Counted from the first letter of the stretch, positions 10,027 through 19,702 are shown. The stretch: DNA of 64,000 nucleotides from Chitinophaga sp. H8 (GCF_040567655.1 NZ_JBEXAC010000001.1:806001-870000), one strand, 5' to 3'. Notes: generated from the letters alone by a model not told the origin. A program made the numbers and translations.

Positions 10027-10060
10027 AGCATCCGGGGAGATAGTGAACTCCCCGGATGCT
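10027..10060 (+). repeat. Perfect 13-bp stem-loop inside the operon
   Basis: Arms 10027-10039 (AGCATCCGGGGAG) and 10048-10060 pair perfectly around an 8-nt loop. No run of T follows; the sequence continues CAAAGTTG. It lies just after the FISUMP gene stop and 24 nt before the next start. It could reduce read-through or protect the upstream mRNA 3' end. It is not a canonical intrinsic terminator. Confidence 0.6.
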
Positions 10061-10084
10061 CAAAGTTGATAAAATAAAACATTC

Positions 10085-12538
10085 ATGCTAGGTATAAAAA
10101 AATTATTCTTATTGTGTACGGTTTGTTGTAGCCTGCTTTTCCATCTTTCTGTTTCAGGTACATCGATTAGCCAGGAAACTGATAACATTGTTATAGGGAA
10201 TAAACAGCTTACGCTGGCATTCAATAAAAAAACAGGCATGCTGAGCAGCATTGTCAATAAAATCACAGGGGACAACTATCTTAAAAACCCATCCGGGGGT
10301 AATCTGTTCCGATTATATGTAAACACAACAGCCATGCCGGCACTATCAGCTGGCCCGCATAATAATAGCTATGGTGGACAGCTGATAGATGCCTCATCCT
10401 GTGTGTTAAAAGATTTTTCTTTAGCGGTCGGAGAGCAAACACAAGTATTGACCTTAAAAATAATAGCAGAACAATCGCTGGCGATAGCATTGACAATAAC
10501 ACTGCCAGATACAGCATTCTATTTTGACTGTAAAATGGCGGTTACCAATAAAAAGAATACGCCTTATACCGTTTATTCTTCCTTTCCTTATCTGTCGGGC
10601 ATTAGTTTAGGTGAAAACCCCACTACCAATCTGGCGTTGAATATGTGGGATAGAGGATATCCAGGCATAAAAGCCTGGGAAGCCAATAGTGGTGGTGTTT
10701 ATGGACGGGATGTACAGATGCAGTGGCAGTGTGTTTATGAACCTACATTAAAAGAAGGTCTTGCTTTTATTACAATGGATACGACTTACCGTAATAAGAT
10801 CCTTACTTGTTTTCCTGGTGGCGGTATGCAATCATTGTATTTTGACAAAGAAACTATTCGTAAGAACCAGACACGTGAATGGCCAGCAGCTAGGGTCATT
10901 GTGTTTAATGGTAACTGGCGTACAGCAGCAATGGAATACCGTTCATGGGTAAATGAAAATATGCAGCCAAGGGCAGTGCCTGCATGGTATACGAAGGAGG
11001 TTGCGATGCGATCCAGCACGTGGCTACCCACTAAAGATTTGGTAGCACAAGCGCAATCAGGGAAAGGGGCTGGCGTCATTACTTCTTTTGAAGCACTCCC
11101 GAAGATTTTCGCAGGTGGTTACATAGATTGTCTGGAAATAGCTATGTGGAATGAAGGCGTAAATCTGTGGCCGGAAACCTATGGCCCCTGGATGTCTTCA
11201 GGATTCCTTGATTTCCGGTCAGATCTGGGAGGACGTGAGGCATTTGTAAAAGGAGTAAAGAATGTACATCGTGAAGGGCGGAAAGTAGCGATGTATGTTG
11301 CCGGATATGGTATCAGAACAACCAGTCCTTTATTTAAAGGGGATGACTGGAAAAAATGGGCCATTATGAAAAACCCACAGGGAGAAATCAGTTTTGAATA
11401 CAGAGGGGAAAAAGATGACGAGGTATTCGGGATTTTTACCTGCCCGGGGTATAAGCCCTGGCAGGATAATATTGTCAGGGTATGTACTATGCTGGCTGGT
11501 GCTGGTGTGGATGAAATACGGCTGGATGAACTGGGATTTCCTTTCAGGCCATGTTTTAACCAGGATCATCATCATGAGAGTCCTTATGATTGCCATCGCT
11601 GGATGCGGGAGTATCTGCGCAGGGTAAGGGAAGCAGTAGATAGGATCAATCCAGACATCGTCATTTCCACAGAGTTTTTTATGGATTATTTTCATACTTA
11701 TACAAACGGGGCATTGGTCATGGATGCCAGCGGAGATGAGTTAGATGTGATGAAGGTGGCAATGCCATCTTATCTGGCATTGTCATACCACGCAGGTGCC
11801 GCAGAAGCAGCCATTACAGGGGCTGTTATGAGCAAATTGGAAAGCCACAGGCAAAACTGGGCCTGGGCACATGTGGGCACTTCGCGGCCTCAAGATTATC
11901 CGGAGGGGCCAGGGCAGATATTACGCTGGCATGAGCTTTACCCTTCTTTTGCTTCTGCACTGACTGCTGGAAATGTTACAGATTGGGATCCCGTTGCGCT
12001 GAATGACCCCAAGTGGATGGGGCATTTATGGAAAGATAGCAACTACTGGTTGCTGACTGGTGGACATGAGGATGCTACGCCGCTGGCAGCGGGAGGTGTG
12101 CTGGTCAGGTTGCCGGAATTACCACCGGAAATTCAATATGCTTTTGAATTTGATATTGCGACTACCTCTATGAAAGCAATAAAGATTAGCAGAAATAATG
12201 ACGGCCTTTTCATCCGGTTAGAGAACCCTGTTTCAGCAGTACTTTTTCCTTTTCCTGCTTGCCCCCCATTGCCTATTGTTACCATGCAACAGGATAAAGC
12301 AAAGCAATTGGAAGTAAAGGTGAAATTGTTTGCACCATGGAATCCTGCAAGTGAAAGGGCGCAAATTGGATCCATTAGACTGAAAGCGCTGGGGGGGACT
12401 GTTTCAGGAACAGAGCTAAATGACAATACGGTTACCTTCCGGCTTAACATGTCACAGAAAGCAATGGGTATACCTTACTCTTTTCAGGTAACGGGAGATT
12501 GTTTACCGTTAAAAAAATGGTTTGATATAAAATTCTAA
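10085..12538 (+). CDS. Secreted glycoside-hydrolase-like protein of uncertain family
   Basis: This 817-residue protein has a signal peptide (MLGIKKLFLLCTVCCSLLF...). The N-terminal third is beta-rich (IGNKQLTLAFNKKTGMLSSI), as in the beta-sandwich of large glycosidases. The middle, about 290-620, looks like a TIM barrel with acidic strand ends (DEIRLDELGFP, IVISTEFFMD, LVMDASGDELD). A C-terminal beta domain follows. The layout resembles large clan-type glycosidases and DUF6259-type proteins, but I cannot name a CAZy family. As the last gene of the susCD cassette it is the best candidate for its degradative enzyme. Catalytic acids are inferred only. Confidence 0.65.
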   Translation: MLGIKKLFLLCTVCCSLLFHLSVSGTSISQETDNIVIGNKQLTLAFNKKTGMLSSIVNKITGDNYLKNPSGGNLFRLYVNTTAMPALSAGPHNNSYGGQLIDASSCVLKDFSLAVGEQTQVLTLKIIAEQSLAIALTITLPDTAFYFDCKMAVTNKKNTPYTVYSSFPYLSGISLGENPTTNLALNMWDRGYPGIKAWEANSGGVYGRDVQMQWQCVYEPTLKEGLAFITMDTTYRNKILTCFPGGGMQSLYFDKETIRKNQTREWPAARVIVFNGNWRTAAMEYRSWVNENMQPRAVPAWYTKEVAMRSSTWLPTKDLVAQAQSGKGAGVITSFEALPKIFAGGYIDCLEIAMWNEGVNLWPETYGPWMSSGFLDFRSDLGGREAFVKGVKNVHREGRKVAMYVAGYGIRTTSPLFKGDDWKKWAIMKNPQGEISFEYRGEKDDEVFGIFTCPGYKPWQDNIVRVCTMLAGAGVDEIRLDELGFPFRPCFNQDHHHESPYDCHRWMREYLRRVREAVDRINPDIVISTEFFMDYFHTYTNGALVMDASGDELDVMKVAMPSYLALSYHAGAAEAAITGAVMSKLESHRQNWAWAHVGTSRPQDYPEGPGQILRWHELYPSFASALTAGNVTDWDPVALNDPKWMGHLWKDSNYWLLTGGHEDATPLAAGGVLVRLPELPPEIQYAFEFDIATTSMKAIKISRNNDGLFIRLENPVSAVLFPFPACPPLPIVTMQQDKAKQLEVKVKLFAPWNPASERAQIGSIRLKALGGTVSGTELNDNTVTFRLNMSQKAMGIPYSFQVTGDCLPLKKWFDIKF

Positions 12539-12568
12539 TCGCCAAGTAGTGTATTACTGCTTGAAAAA

Positions 12569-12602
12569 CAGCATACCGCCCTTGTTTCAGGGCGGTATGC
12601 TG
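12569..12602 (-). terminator. Terminator between the convergent cassettes
   Basis: A perfect 14-bp stem (CAGCATACCGCCCT, 12569-12582, with 12589-12602) surrounds a 6-nt loop. On the minus strand it is followed by TTTTT, so it mainly ends the minus-strand susD transcript, and it may also stop transcription coming from the plus-strand cassette. Confidence 0.8.
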
Positions 12603-12683
12603 AGTGGTATTTGTTTTCTGCTGCCGTAATACATTTCCTCGTATGGTTGCATAACAACATGCACAACACCAGTATGAGTACGG

Positions 12684-14147
12684 TCAGAGATTCGGGTTTA
12701 TCACGGCATCTGCGCCGGGTATGGGCATCCAGTAATTGGCCTTGGTGATGTTGCCGGGTTGCAGGTCGCCAGGGTTTTTATTGGCGTTGGCAGCTTCTAC
12801 CTGTTCCAATCTTACCAGGTCAAACCAGCGGTTCCATTCTCCAGCAAATTCCCAGGCGCGCTCATTCACTACCGCAGTGGCGAAATCCTTACCGGATAAT
12901 CCTGTTGGCAGGTCCTGTAGTCCTGCACGCTTGCGGACTGCATTGATAGCCACATAGGCGTTATTATCAGGTGTCCCGGTAGCGCGTGCCTGCGCTTCTG
13001 CATAGATCAGTAATACATGGGCATATCGCATCATGATCACAGGGTTAGCGGACATATACACCGTTTTGGCTCCTGATTGAATAGTGAACTTTTTGTAATA
13101 GGGATGTTTGGTAGTCGTTTGCTGCCAGGAGATGGTACCATTGCTACCCGTGAATGTTGTGCTGAAGGTCGCGTCCTTCCGGGGACCTGCCGGAAAGTTG
13201 TTGAAGAAGTTCAGTTCAGGAAAGAAATCGCTCCAGCCGCCTTCGTCTTCCGGCATTGTAGAAAGTCCGTAGAAAGAATTGTAGGTGATCCACTGTCCGC
13301 GGGTAAAGAGGGCGAACACATCTTCTACGGTACCACCGGCAAATATCTTCAGATAGTCGCCCTGGTAAAGATCAAAACCATAAGCTGCCTTGTTATCTAT
13401 TACTTCTTTAGCCTTGGCAGCTGCCAGGGCAAATTTGGTCTGGTCTTTCAGCGGCCATCCGGCTTCAGTAAGATATACGTCTGCCAGCAGCGCTTTTGCA
13501 GCGCCTTTATTGGACCTCCCTGAACTACGACGGGCATTGGGTAGCCACTCTTCTGCTCTTTTCAGGTCTGCTTCTATCAAAGTGTACACTTCTGCGGGTT
13601 TACTCTTTTTAAGTGTCAGATAATCCGGAGAGTATATTTCGGAAGGGATAATAGGTACTTCTCCCCACAATCTGGTGAGCCAATAGTAACAAAGTCCGCG
13701 GAGATAGCTGGCTTCGCCCACCATGATACGGATGGAGTCCGGATTACCGCCCTGCACCGAAGTATAATTGTTGATGATGTTGGTAGTGGCTTGTATGGTT
13801 TTGTAACATCCCAGCCAGATCGGGGGCATCCTGCTATTCAGCGATGATACGGTAAAGCGGTCAAATTCCCTGAATTCTTCCTTATTAGAACCGGGGTGTG
13901 TGGTGAGGTCATCAGCGCCCATGGTCATGGCGATCTGTGCCACGGTGGTAAAGCCGCTTGTCCATGGCACCAGTAGGCTGCCGTATGCCCCGGAGAGAAC
14001 GGTTTCCAGTCCTGCCTGGCTACTCAGGGCTTCTTTGCCGACTACCAGGCCACGGGGCTCTTCCGTCAGTTCTTTACTGCATGCTGCCAACAAGGCCAGG
14101 CAGAGTACAAGATATATTGCATGTTTTATGTAGTGTCGTTTGTTCAT
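12684..14147 (-). CDS. SusD/RagB-family lipoprotein of the second cassette
   Basis: This 487-residue outer-membrane lipoprotein has the lipobox LAAC (Cys23). The SusD-like N-terminal domain (SSQAGLETVLSGAYGSLL) and the helical RagB region (MMRYAHVLLIYAEAQARATG, NERAWEFAGEWNRWFDLVRLE) are clear. It starts 12 bp after the upstream susC stop and ends in IPGADAVINPNL, the normal SusD ending. It pairs with the SusC encoded just upstream. It is only distantly similar to the SusD of the first cassette, so a different ligand is likely. Confidence 0.95.
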   Translation of the reverse strand: MNKRHYIKHAIYLVLCLALLAACSKELTEEPRGLVVGKEALSSQAGLETVLSGAYGSLLVPWTSGFTTVAQIAMTMGADDLTTHPGSNKEEFREFDRFTVSSLNSRMPPIWLGCYKTIQATTNIINNYTSVQGGNPDSIRIMVGEASYLRGLCYYWLTRLWGEVPIIPSEIYSPDYLTLKKSKPAEVYTLIEADLKRAEEWLPNARRSSGRSNKGAAKALLADVYLTEAGWPLKDQTKFALAAAKAKEVIDNKAAYGFDLYQGDYLKIFAGGTVEDVFALFTRGQWITYNSFYGLSTMPEDEGGWSDFFPELNFFNNFPAGPRKDATFSTTFTGSNGTISWQQTTTKHPYYKKFTIQSGAKTVYMSANPVIMMRYAHVLLIYAEAQARATGTPDNNAYVAINAVRKRAGLQDLPTGLSGKDFATAVVNERAWEFAGEWNRWFDLVRLEQVEAANANKNPGDLQPGNITKANYWMPIPGADAVINPNL

Positions 14148-14159
14148 AGCAGTTAGGTT

Positions 14160-17100
14160 TTAAAAGCTCAGGGTAACTCCCCCGGTAATGGTTTTTGCAT
14201 TTGGATAGGTGCCAAAATCAATACCCTGTCGGATATCTCCGGCAGAGGAGTTGCTTTCAGGATCCAGGCCGGAATAGTCGGTGATCGTCAGCAGGTTGGT
14301 AGCGCTCACAAATAGCTTTATACCTACCGTATTCTTTAATGCTGATTTGGGTAGGGTGTATGCCAGACTGATATTTTTCAGGCGGATGAAATCCCCTTTC
14401 TCCAGAAAGCGGCTGCTTTGTGTGAAATTCCGGTTGGTGGTGCTGAAGGCAGGTATATCGGAGGTTTCATTTACACCCGGGATATACCGGTTTTTGATCT
14501 CCGATAACGTTGCTTCCCGGGCATCGCCACCATAGTACATGGCTGCCGCATTGTTGTAGTTGAGCCTGTCAAATCCGAAGAGCCCCTGGAACAGCAGGTT
14601 CAGGGTAAAGGCTTTATAGGCAACGGTGTTATTCCACCCGATGGATGTTTTGGGAATACCTGTGCCGATCACATGGTAGTCGTTGGCATCTATTGTTCCA
14701 CTGTTGTTCAGGTCGAGGTAACGGGAATCGCCTGCTTTGGCGCCGTATTCGCTGGCCTTCTCATCACCGGGTTTCCAGGTGCCGAGGTAGGTAAGCCCCC
14801 AGATAGCACCGATAGACTGACCAGGCATTACAACGAATTCGGACTGGGGCGACATACCCCCACCTATTTTCCAGTTGTTAGGATCAAAGATCCTGGTTTT
14901 ACCTTCACCAAGGGAGATGACCTTGTTGGTATTGAAAGACACATTGAATCCTGTATTCCAGGTAACAGCACGTCCGTTGAGTACATCGCCTTCGATAGCA
15001 AATTCCCAGCCTTTGTTCTGTACAGATCCTACGTTTCTGGTAATGCTGTTACTGCCCAGGTACATCGGTACAGTTTCCTTTAAAAGCAGGTCACGTGTGT
15101 CTTTGATAAAATAATCAGCGGTAACATTTATCCTGCCTTTAAACAATCCAATGTCTATACCTACATCTTTTTGTTCCGTGGTTTCCCATTTAAGGTTGGG
15201 GTTGCCGATGTTGCCCATTGCCAGCCCCACCAGATGGCTATTGTTGTTAAATGATGCTGGTATATTAGAATAGGAGGAAAGTGTACTGTAGGGGCTGATG
15301 GCCTGGTTGCCCGTGAGGCCCCAGCTGCCACGAAGTTTCAGGTTGCTGATGGCGGGCACCTGCTGCATGAATGGTTCATTGCTCAGCACCCATCCCGCCG
15401 AAACAGAAGGGAAATAGCTGTACTTATTGTTGCCCTGGAATTTGGAAGAGCCATCACGGCGAAGCGCAGCCGATAGCAGATATTTATCGTTATAGGCGTA
15501 ATTGGCGCGTCCTACCAATGAAAACAGTGCCCATTTGGAATAACCGGAAGCAGGTGTGCCAGGTGTGGCCAGTGACAGGTTATACCATTGGAAATTTTCA
15601 TAGGTAAGATTGGAGGCGCCGGCAGACGAATAGTTATAGGTAGATTGCTGATATTCCATTACAGCAGTGAGATCCAAGCTGTGCACCTTATTAAATACTT
15701 TCCGGTAGTTCAGGGTATTGGTATTCTGCAGCACGATTTCCTTGCCAGACCGGATACCCGTTGTGGAAGTATTGTTGTTGGTGATCTTACCAGCAAAGCT
15801 TTTATCATCGGAGGCCAGGTAGTTGGCGCCATACTGCAGGTTGAAGGTAAGCCCTGGTATGATACGGAACTTGAAGCCACCTATCATATTGGCCAGCATC
15901 CGGTCTTTTACCGCGAGCCTGTTGACCGTTAGCGCAACGGGATTGTAAGAAATGGAACCAACCGGGTCACTGATAACAAAGCTGCCATCTGCATTATACA
16001 CCGGTGTAGTGGGCGCCCAGGTGATTGCCTGTGCCAGTGGACTGCTGGGACCATCAGGGGGAATATCCACATTCTGAGCAGTACTGTAAGAAGCCGTGAT
16101 ATTCAGAAAAGTAGATACCCTGTCAGACAGGTTGGAATTAATATTGGAACGCAGGGTGTATCTTTTGTAGAAAGAGTTATTGATGATACCATCCTGGTTC
16201 TGATAGTTGCCGGAGATAAAGTAGCTGGATTTGTCGCTTCCACCGGACAGGTTGAGCAAATACTCCTGGCTGGGAGCTGTTCTGAATATTTCATCCTGCC
16301 AGTTGGTACCGCCCTTGGCACGGAATTCCGCGATCTGAGCATCTGTGAACTTGGGGGTGGTGCCTACAGCTACCGCATGTGCATTGGCAGTTTCTGCAAA
16401 GTCGGCCGCATTCAGCAGGTCCAGTTTTTTCAGGACGGTGGAGGAAGATAGACGGGTAGTGAAATTTACTTTCAATCCACCTTTATTCCCTTTTTTAGTA
16501 GTCACCAGAATTACCCCATTAGCACCTCTGCTGCCATAAATAGCTGTGGCGGCAGCATCTTTCAATACCTGGATGGATTCGATATCATCCGGATTAATGG
16601 CAAAGAATTCTGCACCTACGAAACCATCCACTACATAGAGCGGATCGTTGCTGCCATTGATGGAGTTGGAGCCACGTATGCGAATACGCACGCCACCACC
16701 GGGAGAACCGGCAGAATTAGTGACCTGTACACCTGTTGCCCGCCCCTGTAATACCTGATCCAGGCGGTTCACCGGGGCGTCCTGGAAATCCCTGGAAGAG
16801 ATAGAGGAAATAGCACTGCTGAGGCTTCCCTTTCGCTGTTCACCATATCCCACTACTACCAGTTCATTTATATTGGAGGCAGAGGGCTGGAGGGTGACGG
16901 TTATTTCTTTTCTGCTACCTACCGGTATTTCCATTTTGTTATAACCAAGGGAAGAAATTATCAGAATGGCATTATCATCTGGTACAGTAATGTTATACTC
17001 GCCCTTTTCATTGGTCACCACGCCTTTGCTGGTGCCTTTTACCTGAATGGTAACTCCTGGCAGTAACTCCCCTTTTTCGTTGTATACCTTGCCACTTACT

Positions 17101-17519
17101 TCTTTTTCAATTGTTGCAGGGAGCTGGTCTGTGGCGGGCTTCCTTTTTACAATGATTACCTTGTCTGATATGGACCAGGTCAGCGGCTGGTTCAGAAAGC
17201 AGGCTTCCAGTGCCTGTTCCAGGGGGACATCCTTTAATTGCAGACTTACTTTGCGCTCTTGCAGCAGTTGTTCGTCTGTATAGAGAAATGTGTAACCGGT
17301 CTGTTTTCGTATTTCCTGAAAAACTTTGTCCAGGGAAGAGTTACGTTGTGAAAGGGTAACTGTTTGTGCATACCCGGCTGCATGTACCTGTAGCAGGGTA
17401 ATGGTCATCAAAAGTACCGTTAATTTCATGATCAGTAACGTTTTGGTAGATAATCGCGGGAAATTTTTGCCCCATGCAGCGCACATAAGCCTGCCTTGGG
17501 AAAAAAGCATCAATTGCAT
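14160..17519 (-). CDS. SusC-type TonB-dependent receptor of the second cassette
   Basis: This 1119-residue outer-membrane transporter has a pre-signal leader of about 29 residues, a signal peptide (MKLTVLLMTITLLQVHAAGYAQ region), an STN domain (LDKVFQEIRKQTGYTFLYTDEQLL), a carboxypeptidase-regulatory-like domain (VSGKVYNEKGELLPGVTI), a plug (ELVVVGYGEQRKGSL) and a barrel ending GGVTLSF. The open frame extends to a TTG at 17603, but that codon lies inside the leader hairpin at 17589-17613. I therefore chose ATG 17519, whose MQL start parallels the first SusC. The STN domain implies signalling to the FecR upstream. Confidence 0.93.
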   Translation of the reverse strand: MQLMLFSQGRLMCAAWGKNFPRLSTKTLLIMKLTVLLMTITLLQVHAAGYAQTVTLSQRNSSLDKVFQEIRKQTGYTFLYTDEQLLQERKVSLQLKDVPLEQALEACFLNQPLTWSISDKVIIVKRKPATDQLPATIEKEVSGKVYNEKGELLPGVTIQVKGTSKGVVTNEKGEYNITVPDDNAILIISSLGYNKMEIPVGSRKEITVTLQPSASNINELVVVGYGEQRKGSLSSAISSISSRDFQDAPVNRLDQVLQGRATGVQVTNSAGSPGGGVRIRIRGSNSINGSNDPLYVVDGFVGAEFFAINPDDIESIQVLKDAAATAIYGSRGANGVILVTTKKGNKGGLKVNFTTRLSSSTVLKKLDLLNAADFAETANAHAVAVGTTPKFTDAQIAEFRAKGGTNWQDEIFRTAPSQEYLLNLSGGSDKSSYFISGNYQNQDGIINNSFYKRYTLRSNINSNLSDRVSTFLNITASYSTAQNVDIPPDGPSSPLAQAITWAPTTPVYNADGSFVISDPVGSISYNPVALTVNRLAVKDRMLANMIGGFKFRIIPGLTFNLQYGANYLASDDKSFAGKITNNNTSTTGIRSGKEIVLQNTNTLNYRKVFNKVHSLDLTAVMEYQQSTYNYSSAGASNLTYENFQWYNLSLATPGTPASGYSKWALFSLVGRANYAYNDKYLLSAALRRDGSSKFQGNNKYSYFPSVSAGWVLSNEPFMQQVPAISNLKLRGSWGLTGNQAISPYSTLSSYSNIPASFNNNSHLVGLAMGNIGNPNLKWETTEQKDVGIDIGLFKGRINVTADYFIKDTRDLLLKETVPMYLGSNSITRNVGSVQNKGWEFAIEGDVLNGRAVTWNTGFNVSFNTNKVISLGEGKTRIFDPNNWKIGGGMSPQSEFVVMPGQSIGAIWGLTYLGTWKPGDEKASEYGAKAGDSRYLDLNNSGTIDANDYHVIGTGIPKTSIGWNNTVAYKAFTLNLLFQGLFGFDRLNYNNAAAMYYGGDAREATLSEIKNRYIPGVNETSDIPAFSTTNRNFTQSSRFLEKGDFIRLKNISLAYTLPKSALKNTVGIKLFVSATNLLTITDYSGLDPESNSSAGDIRQGIDFGTYPNAKTITGGVTLSF

Positions 17520-17588
17520 ACATTTGTATGGTTTGGGTAAATAATGAATAATTGCTGTCAGCGATTGTACATACAGACTCAGGCTTTT

Positions 17589-17613
17589 CCGGGAGCGGTG
17601 CAAACGCTTCCGG
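17589..17613 (-). promoter_or_regulatory. GC-rich hairpin upstream of the second susC
   Basis: On the minus strand CCGGAAGCG (17613-17605) pairs with CGCTCCCGG (17597-17589) around a 7-nt loop, nine pairs with one G-U. It is preceded by seven A and followed by AAAAGCCTGAGTC. The same arrangement (A-run, CCGGA, CCCGG, AAA, TGAGTC) precedes the first susC at 2267-2292. It lies about 70 nt before the chosen start codon. Read on the plus strand it would resemble a terminator with a T7 tail, but no plus-strand gene runs into it. Confidence 0.5.
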
Positions 17614-17696
17614 TTTTTTTAGTCCTGTATGTGTAAAGAGATAAGTGGAATTTAAGGACTCATAGTATCAGTTTTTTTAGATGTATAGGTAAAAAC

Positions 17697-18923
17697 TCAG
17701 GGCGATACGATGATCTGTTTTCCCCTGATTTCGAAATGTACTTCCCCTGTCATTTCCATCATTTTCAACACTTTTGATATTGGTACGTTCCTCGGTATGA
17801 GGCCGCGGAAATGTACAGCAACAGGAGCTTTGTACACCACCTCCATGTTGTACCAGCGTGCTATCAGGCGCATGGTAGCTGCAATGTCATTCCCTTCGAG
17901 TTGTAAGAATCCATTCTTCCAGGCTACTGCTTCTTCTGTATTTACATGTGGTATGACAGACAGTATATGATCCTGTTTGTTCAGGTAAGCCCCTTGTCCG
18001 GGCGACAGCTGTTTACTGTTATTGTTGCTGTTTACTTTCACAGCACCCTGCAGCAGTGTGGTATTTACGGTGGCTTCATCTTCGTAGGCCATGATATTAA
18101 ATTGCGTACCTAACACTAACACCTCCAGGCTATCAGCTCCGGTCTGCACCTTTACTTTAAAAGGCATGTCAGCATGTTGTGCCACTTCAAAATAGGCCTC
18201 TCCGGTAAGCTGTACCTGCCTGATAGGGCCATTAAAGGCAACGGGGTATGTCAGGGAGCTGGCTGCATTCAGCCATACTTTGGTGCCATCTGGCAGGGTT
18301 ACCTGGAATTGCCCGCCTCTTGGCGTCCGTAAGGTGTTATAAGATGGTGCAGTGCTCAAGGGGCGCGCACCAGGGAGTGCGGAGTACATCAGTTGCCCGC
18401 CTGTGGGCCGGCTGATCCGGGTATTGCCTTGCTGCGTGAGTAGCTCACTACCGGCGCTATCGAGTGGTAGCTGTGTACCATCTGCCAATATAAGTACTGC
18501 TTTGTTACTACCTGGCGCAACGTCGTTTTCGATAGCCGCTGTGGTGGTGGTAACCATGGGTGATGGCTCCGCAGAGCGTAAGAGCCAATATAATCCGGCT
18601 GATAAAAGCAGTAATACCGCGGCAGCTGCTGGTATCCACCGTAAACTGAAACGCCGGATAACAGGAGCAGCTGGTGCCTGGGGCGTTACCTCCACATGAT
18701 CTGATGACAGTATCTTTCCTGCAATATCATCCCAATATTCGCTGTCATAGGCGCTGGTGGGTGTTGTGGAAAGTTCTTCCATTAACAGCTCTTCCAGTTG
18801 CCGGGAAATATCACCTGTCTGGTCTTCTTTGACCAGGTTGGATAATTCCTGCAACTCAGTGTCAGTAGCGGAGTGGTTCAATGCCTGCCGGAGCAGGTAC
18901 GTAAGACGGTCCTGGATAAACAA
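17697..18923 (-). CDS. FecR-family anti-sigma factor of the second cassette
   Basis: This 408-residue protein has a cytoplasmic N-terminal region, one membrane helix near 91-110 (WIPAAAAVLLLLSAGLYWLL), a periplasmic FecR domain (TPRGGQFQVTLPDGTKVWLNAASSL split across about 200-300) and a C-terminal DUF4974-type domain (VPISKVLKMMEMTGEVHFEI). It should hold the sigma factor encoded 119 bp upstream until SusC binds its ligand. Domain order and length match the FecR protein of the first cassette. Confidence 0.93.
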   Translation of the reverse strand: MFIQDRLTYLLRQALNHSATDTELQELSNLVKEDQTGDISRQLEELLMEELSTTPTSAYDSEYWDDIAGKILSSDHVEVTPQAPAAPVIRRFSLRWIPAAAAVLLLLSAGLYWLLRSAEPSPMVTTTTAAIENDVAPGSNKAVLILADGTQLPLDSAGSELLTQQGNTRISRPTGGQLMYSALPGARPLSTAPSYNTLRTPRGGQFQVTLPDGTKVWLNAASSLTYPVAFNGPIRQVQLTGEAYFEVAQHADMPFKVKVQTGADSLEVLVLGTQFNIMAYEDEATVNTTLLQGAVKVNSNNNSKQLSPGQGAYLNKQDHILSVIPHVNTEEAVAWKNGFLQLEGNDIAATMRLIARWYNMEVVYKAPVAVHFRGLIPRNVPISKVLKMMEMTGEVHFEIRGKQIIVSP

Positions 18924-19042
18924 TTTGGTTGTTTTTTATAGTTTTTCGAACGTGGACGTAGTATTTTATAACGTGAAAAGGTCCCCTCTATACATACAGA
19001 CGCGCCAACAATTATTTAGGACCTATTGGACTAAAAAAAAAA

Positions 19043-19627
19043 TTATAGCTTCAGCAACCACAGTATCAGGGCGGGTATCAGGTGACCTGCAGCTTCCAGT
19101 TGCTTGCGGATGAACTGTAATGACCGTACCAGGGAGTTTTTAACGGTATTGGAGGAGAGAGACAGTTCCGTGGCGATCTCAGGTATCTTCAGGCCCTTTT
19201 CCCTGCTGAGCAGGTATATTTGTTTTGCCCGTGGTGGAAGTTGGGCAACGGCAATAGCTACCTGTTTAATCATGGAAGTAAAGACCATGTTCTCTTCTAT
19301 ACTGAAGGCCGGTTCGGTGGGTGTCAGAGTATCCATCGCTTTATGATGGACTGCCTGTTTCCTCAGATAGGTAAATGACTGGTAGAAAACGATACGGAGT
19401 AGCCAGGATCGTGGTTGGGCTATTTCGGGCAGTTTGTCGCGGCTGATCCATAGCCGCAGAAATGTTTCCTGGATAATATCTTCGGTAACAGCAGCTGTTT
19501 TAGTGATATGCAGAGCTAGTGCACGGAGTTGAGGCACATATTTATGAAAGAGCCGCCGGAAAGCGGTTTCATCTCCTTCAGAGATGGCCTGAAATAATTC
19601 TTTATCGTCGTATGATTGCGCATGCAT
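19043..19627 (-). CDS. ECF RNA polymerase sigma factor of the second cassette
   Basis: This is a 194-residue ECF sigma factor with region 2 at about 22-95 (RRLFHKYVPQLRALA, TEDIIQETFLRLWISRD) and region 4 at about 125-180 with the HTH KIPEIATELSLSSNTVKNSL. It is the first gene of the minus-strand cassette. The 5' region contains an inverted repeat, TTGCTA-N3-TAGCAA at 19643-19657, and a weak -7-like TACTTTAG overlapping it, so the repeat could be an operator. No convincing -33 element was seen. Confidence 0.93.
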   Translation of the reverse strand: MHAQSYDDKELFQAISEGDETAFRRLFHKYVPQLRALALHITKTAAVTEDIIQETFLRLWISRDKLPEIAQPRSWLLRIVFYQSFTYLRKQAVHHKAMDTLTPTEPAFSIEENMVFTSMIKQVAIAVAQLPPRAKQIYLLSREKGLKIPEIATELSLSSNTVKNSLVRSLQFIRKQLEAAGHLIPALILWLLKL

Positions 19628-19702
19628 GCCGGAAAACCCCTGTTGCTAAAGTAGCAAAATCCTGCTGAAGATTATAAATTCCGGGGGATCGTTGAAAAAA
19701 AG

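Noticed and set aside
17589..17620. Plus-strand terminator (hairpin followed by seven T)
   Set aside because: No plus-strand gene leads into it; the same hairpin design on the coding strand before the other susC points to a susC leader element.
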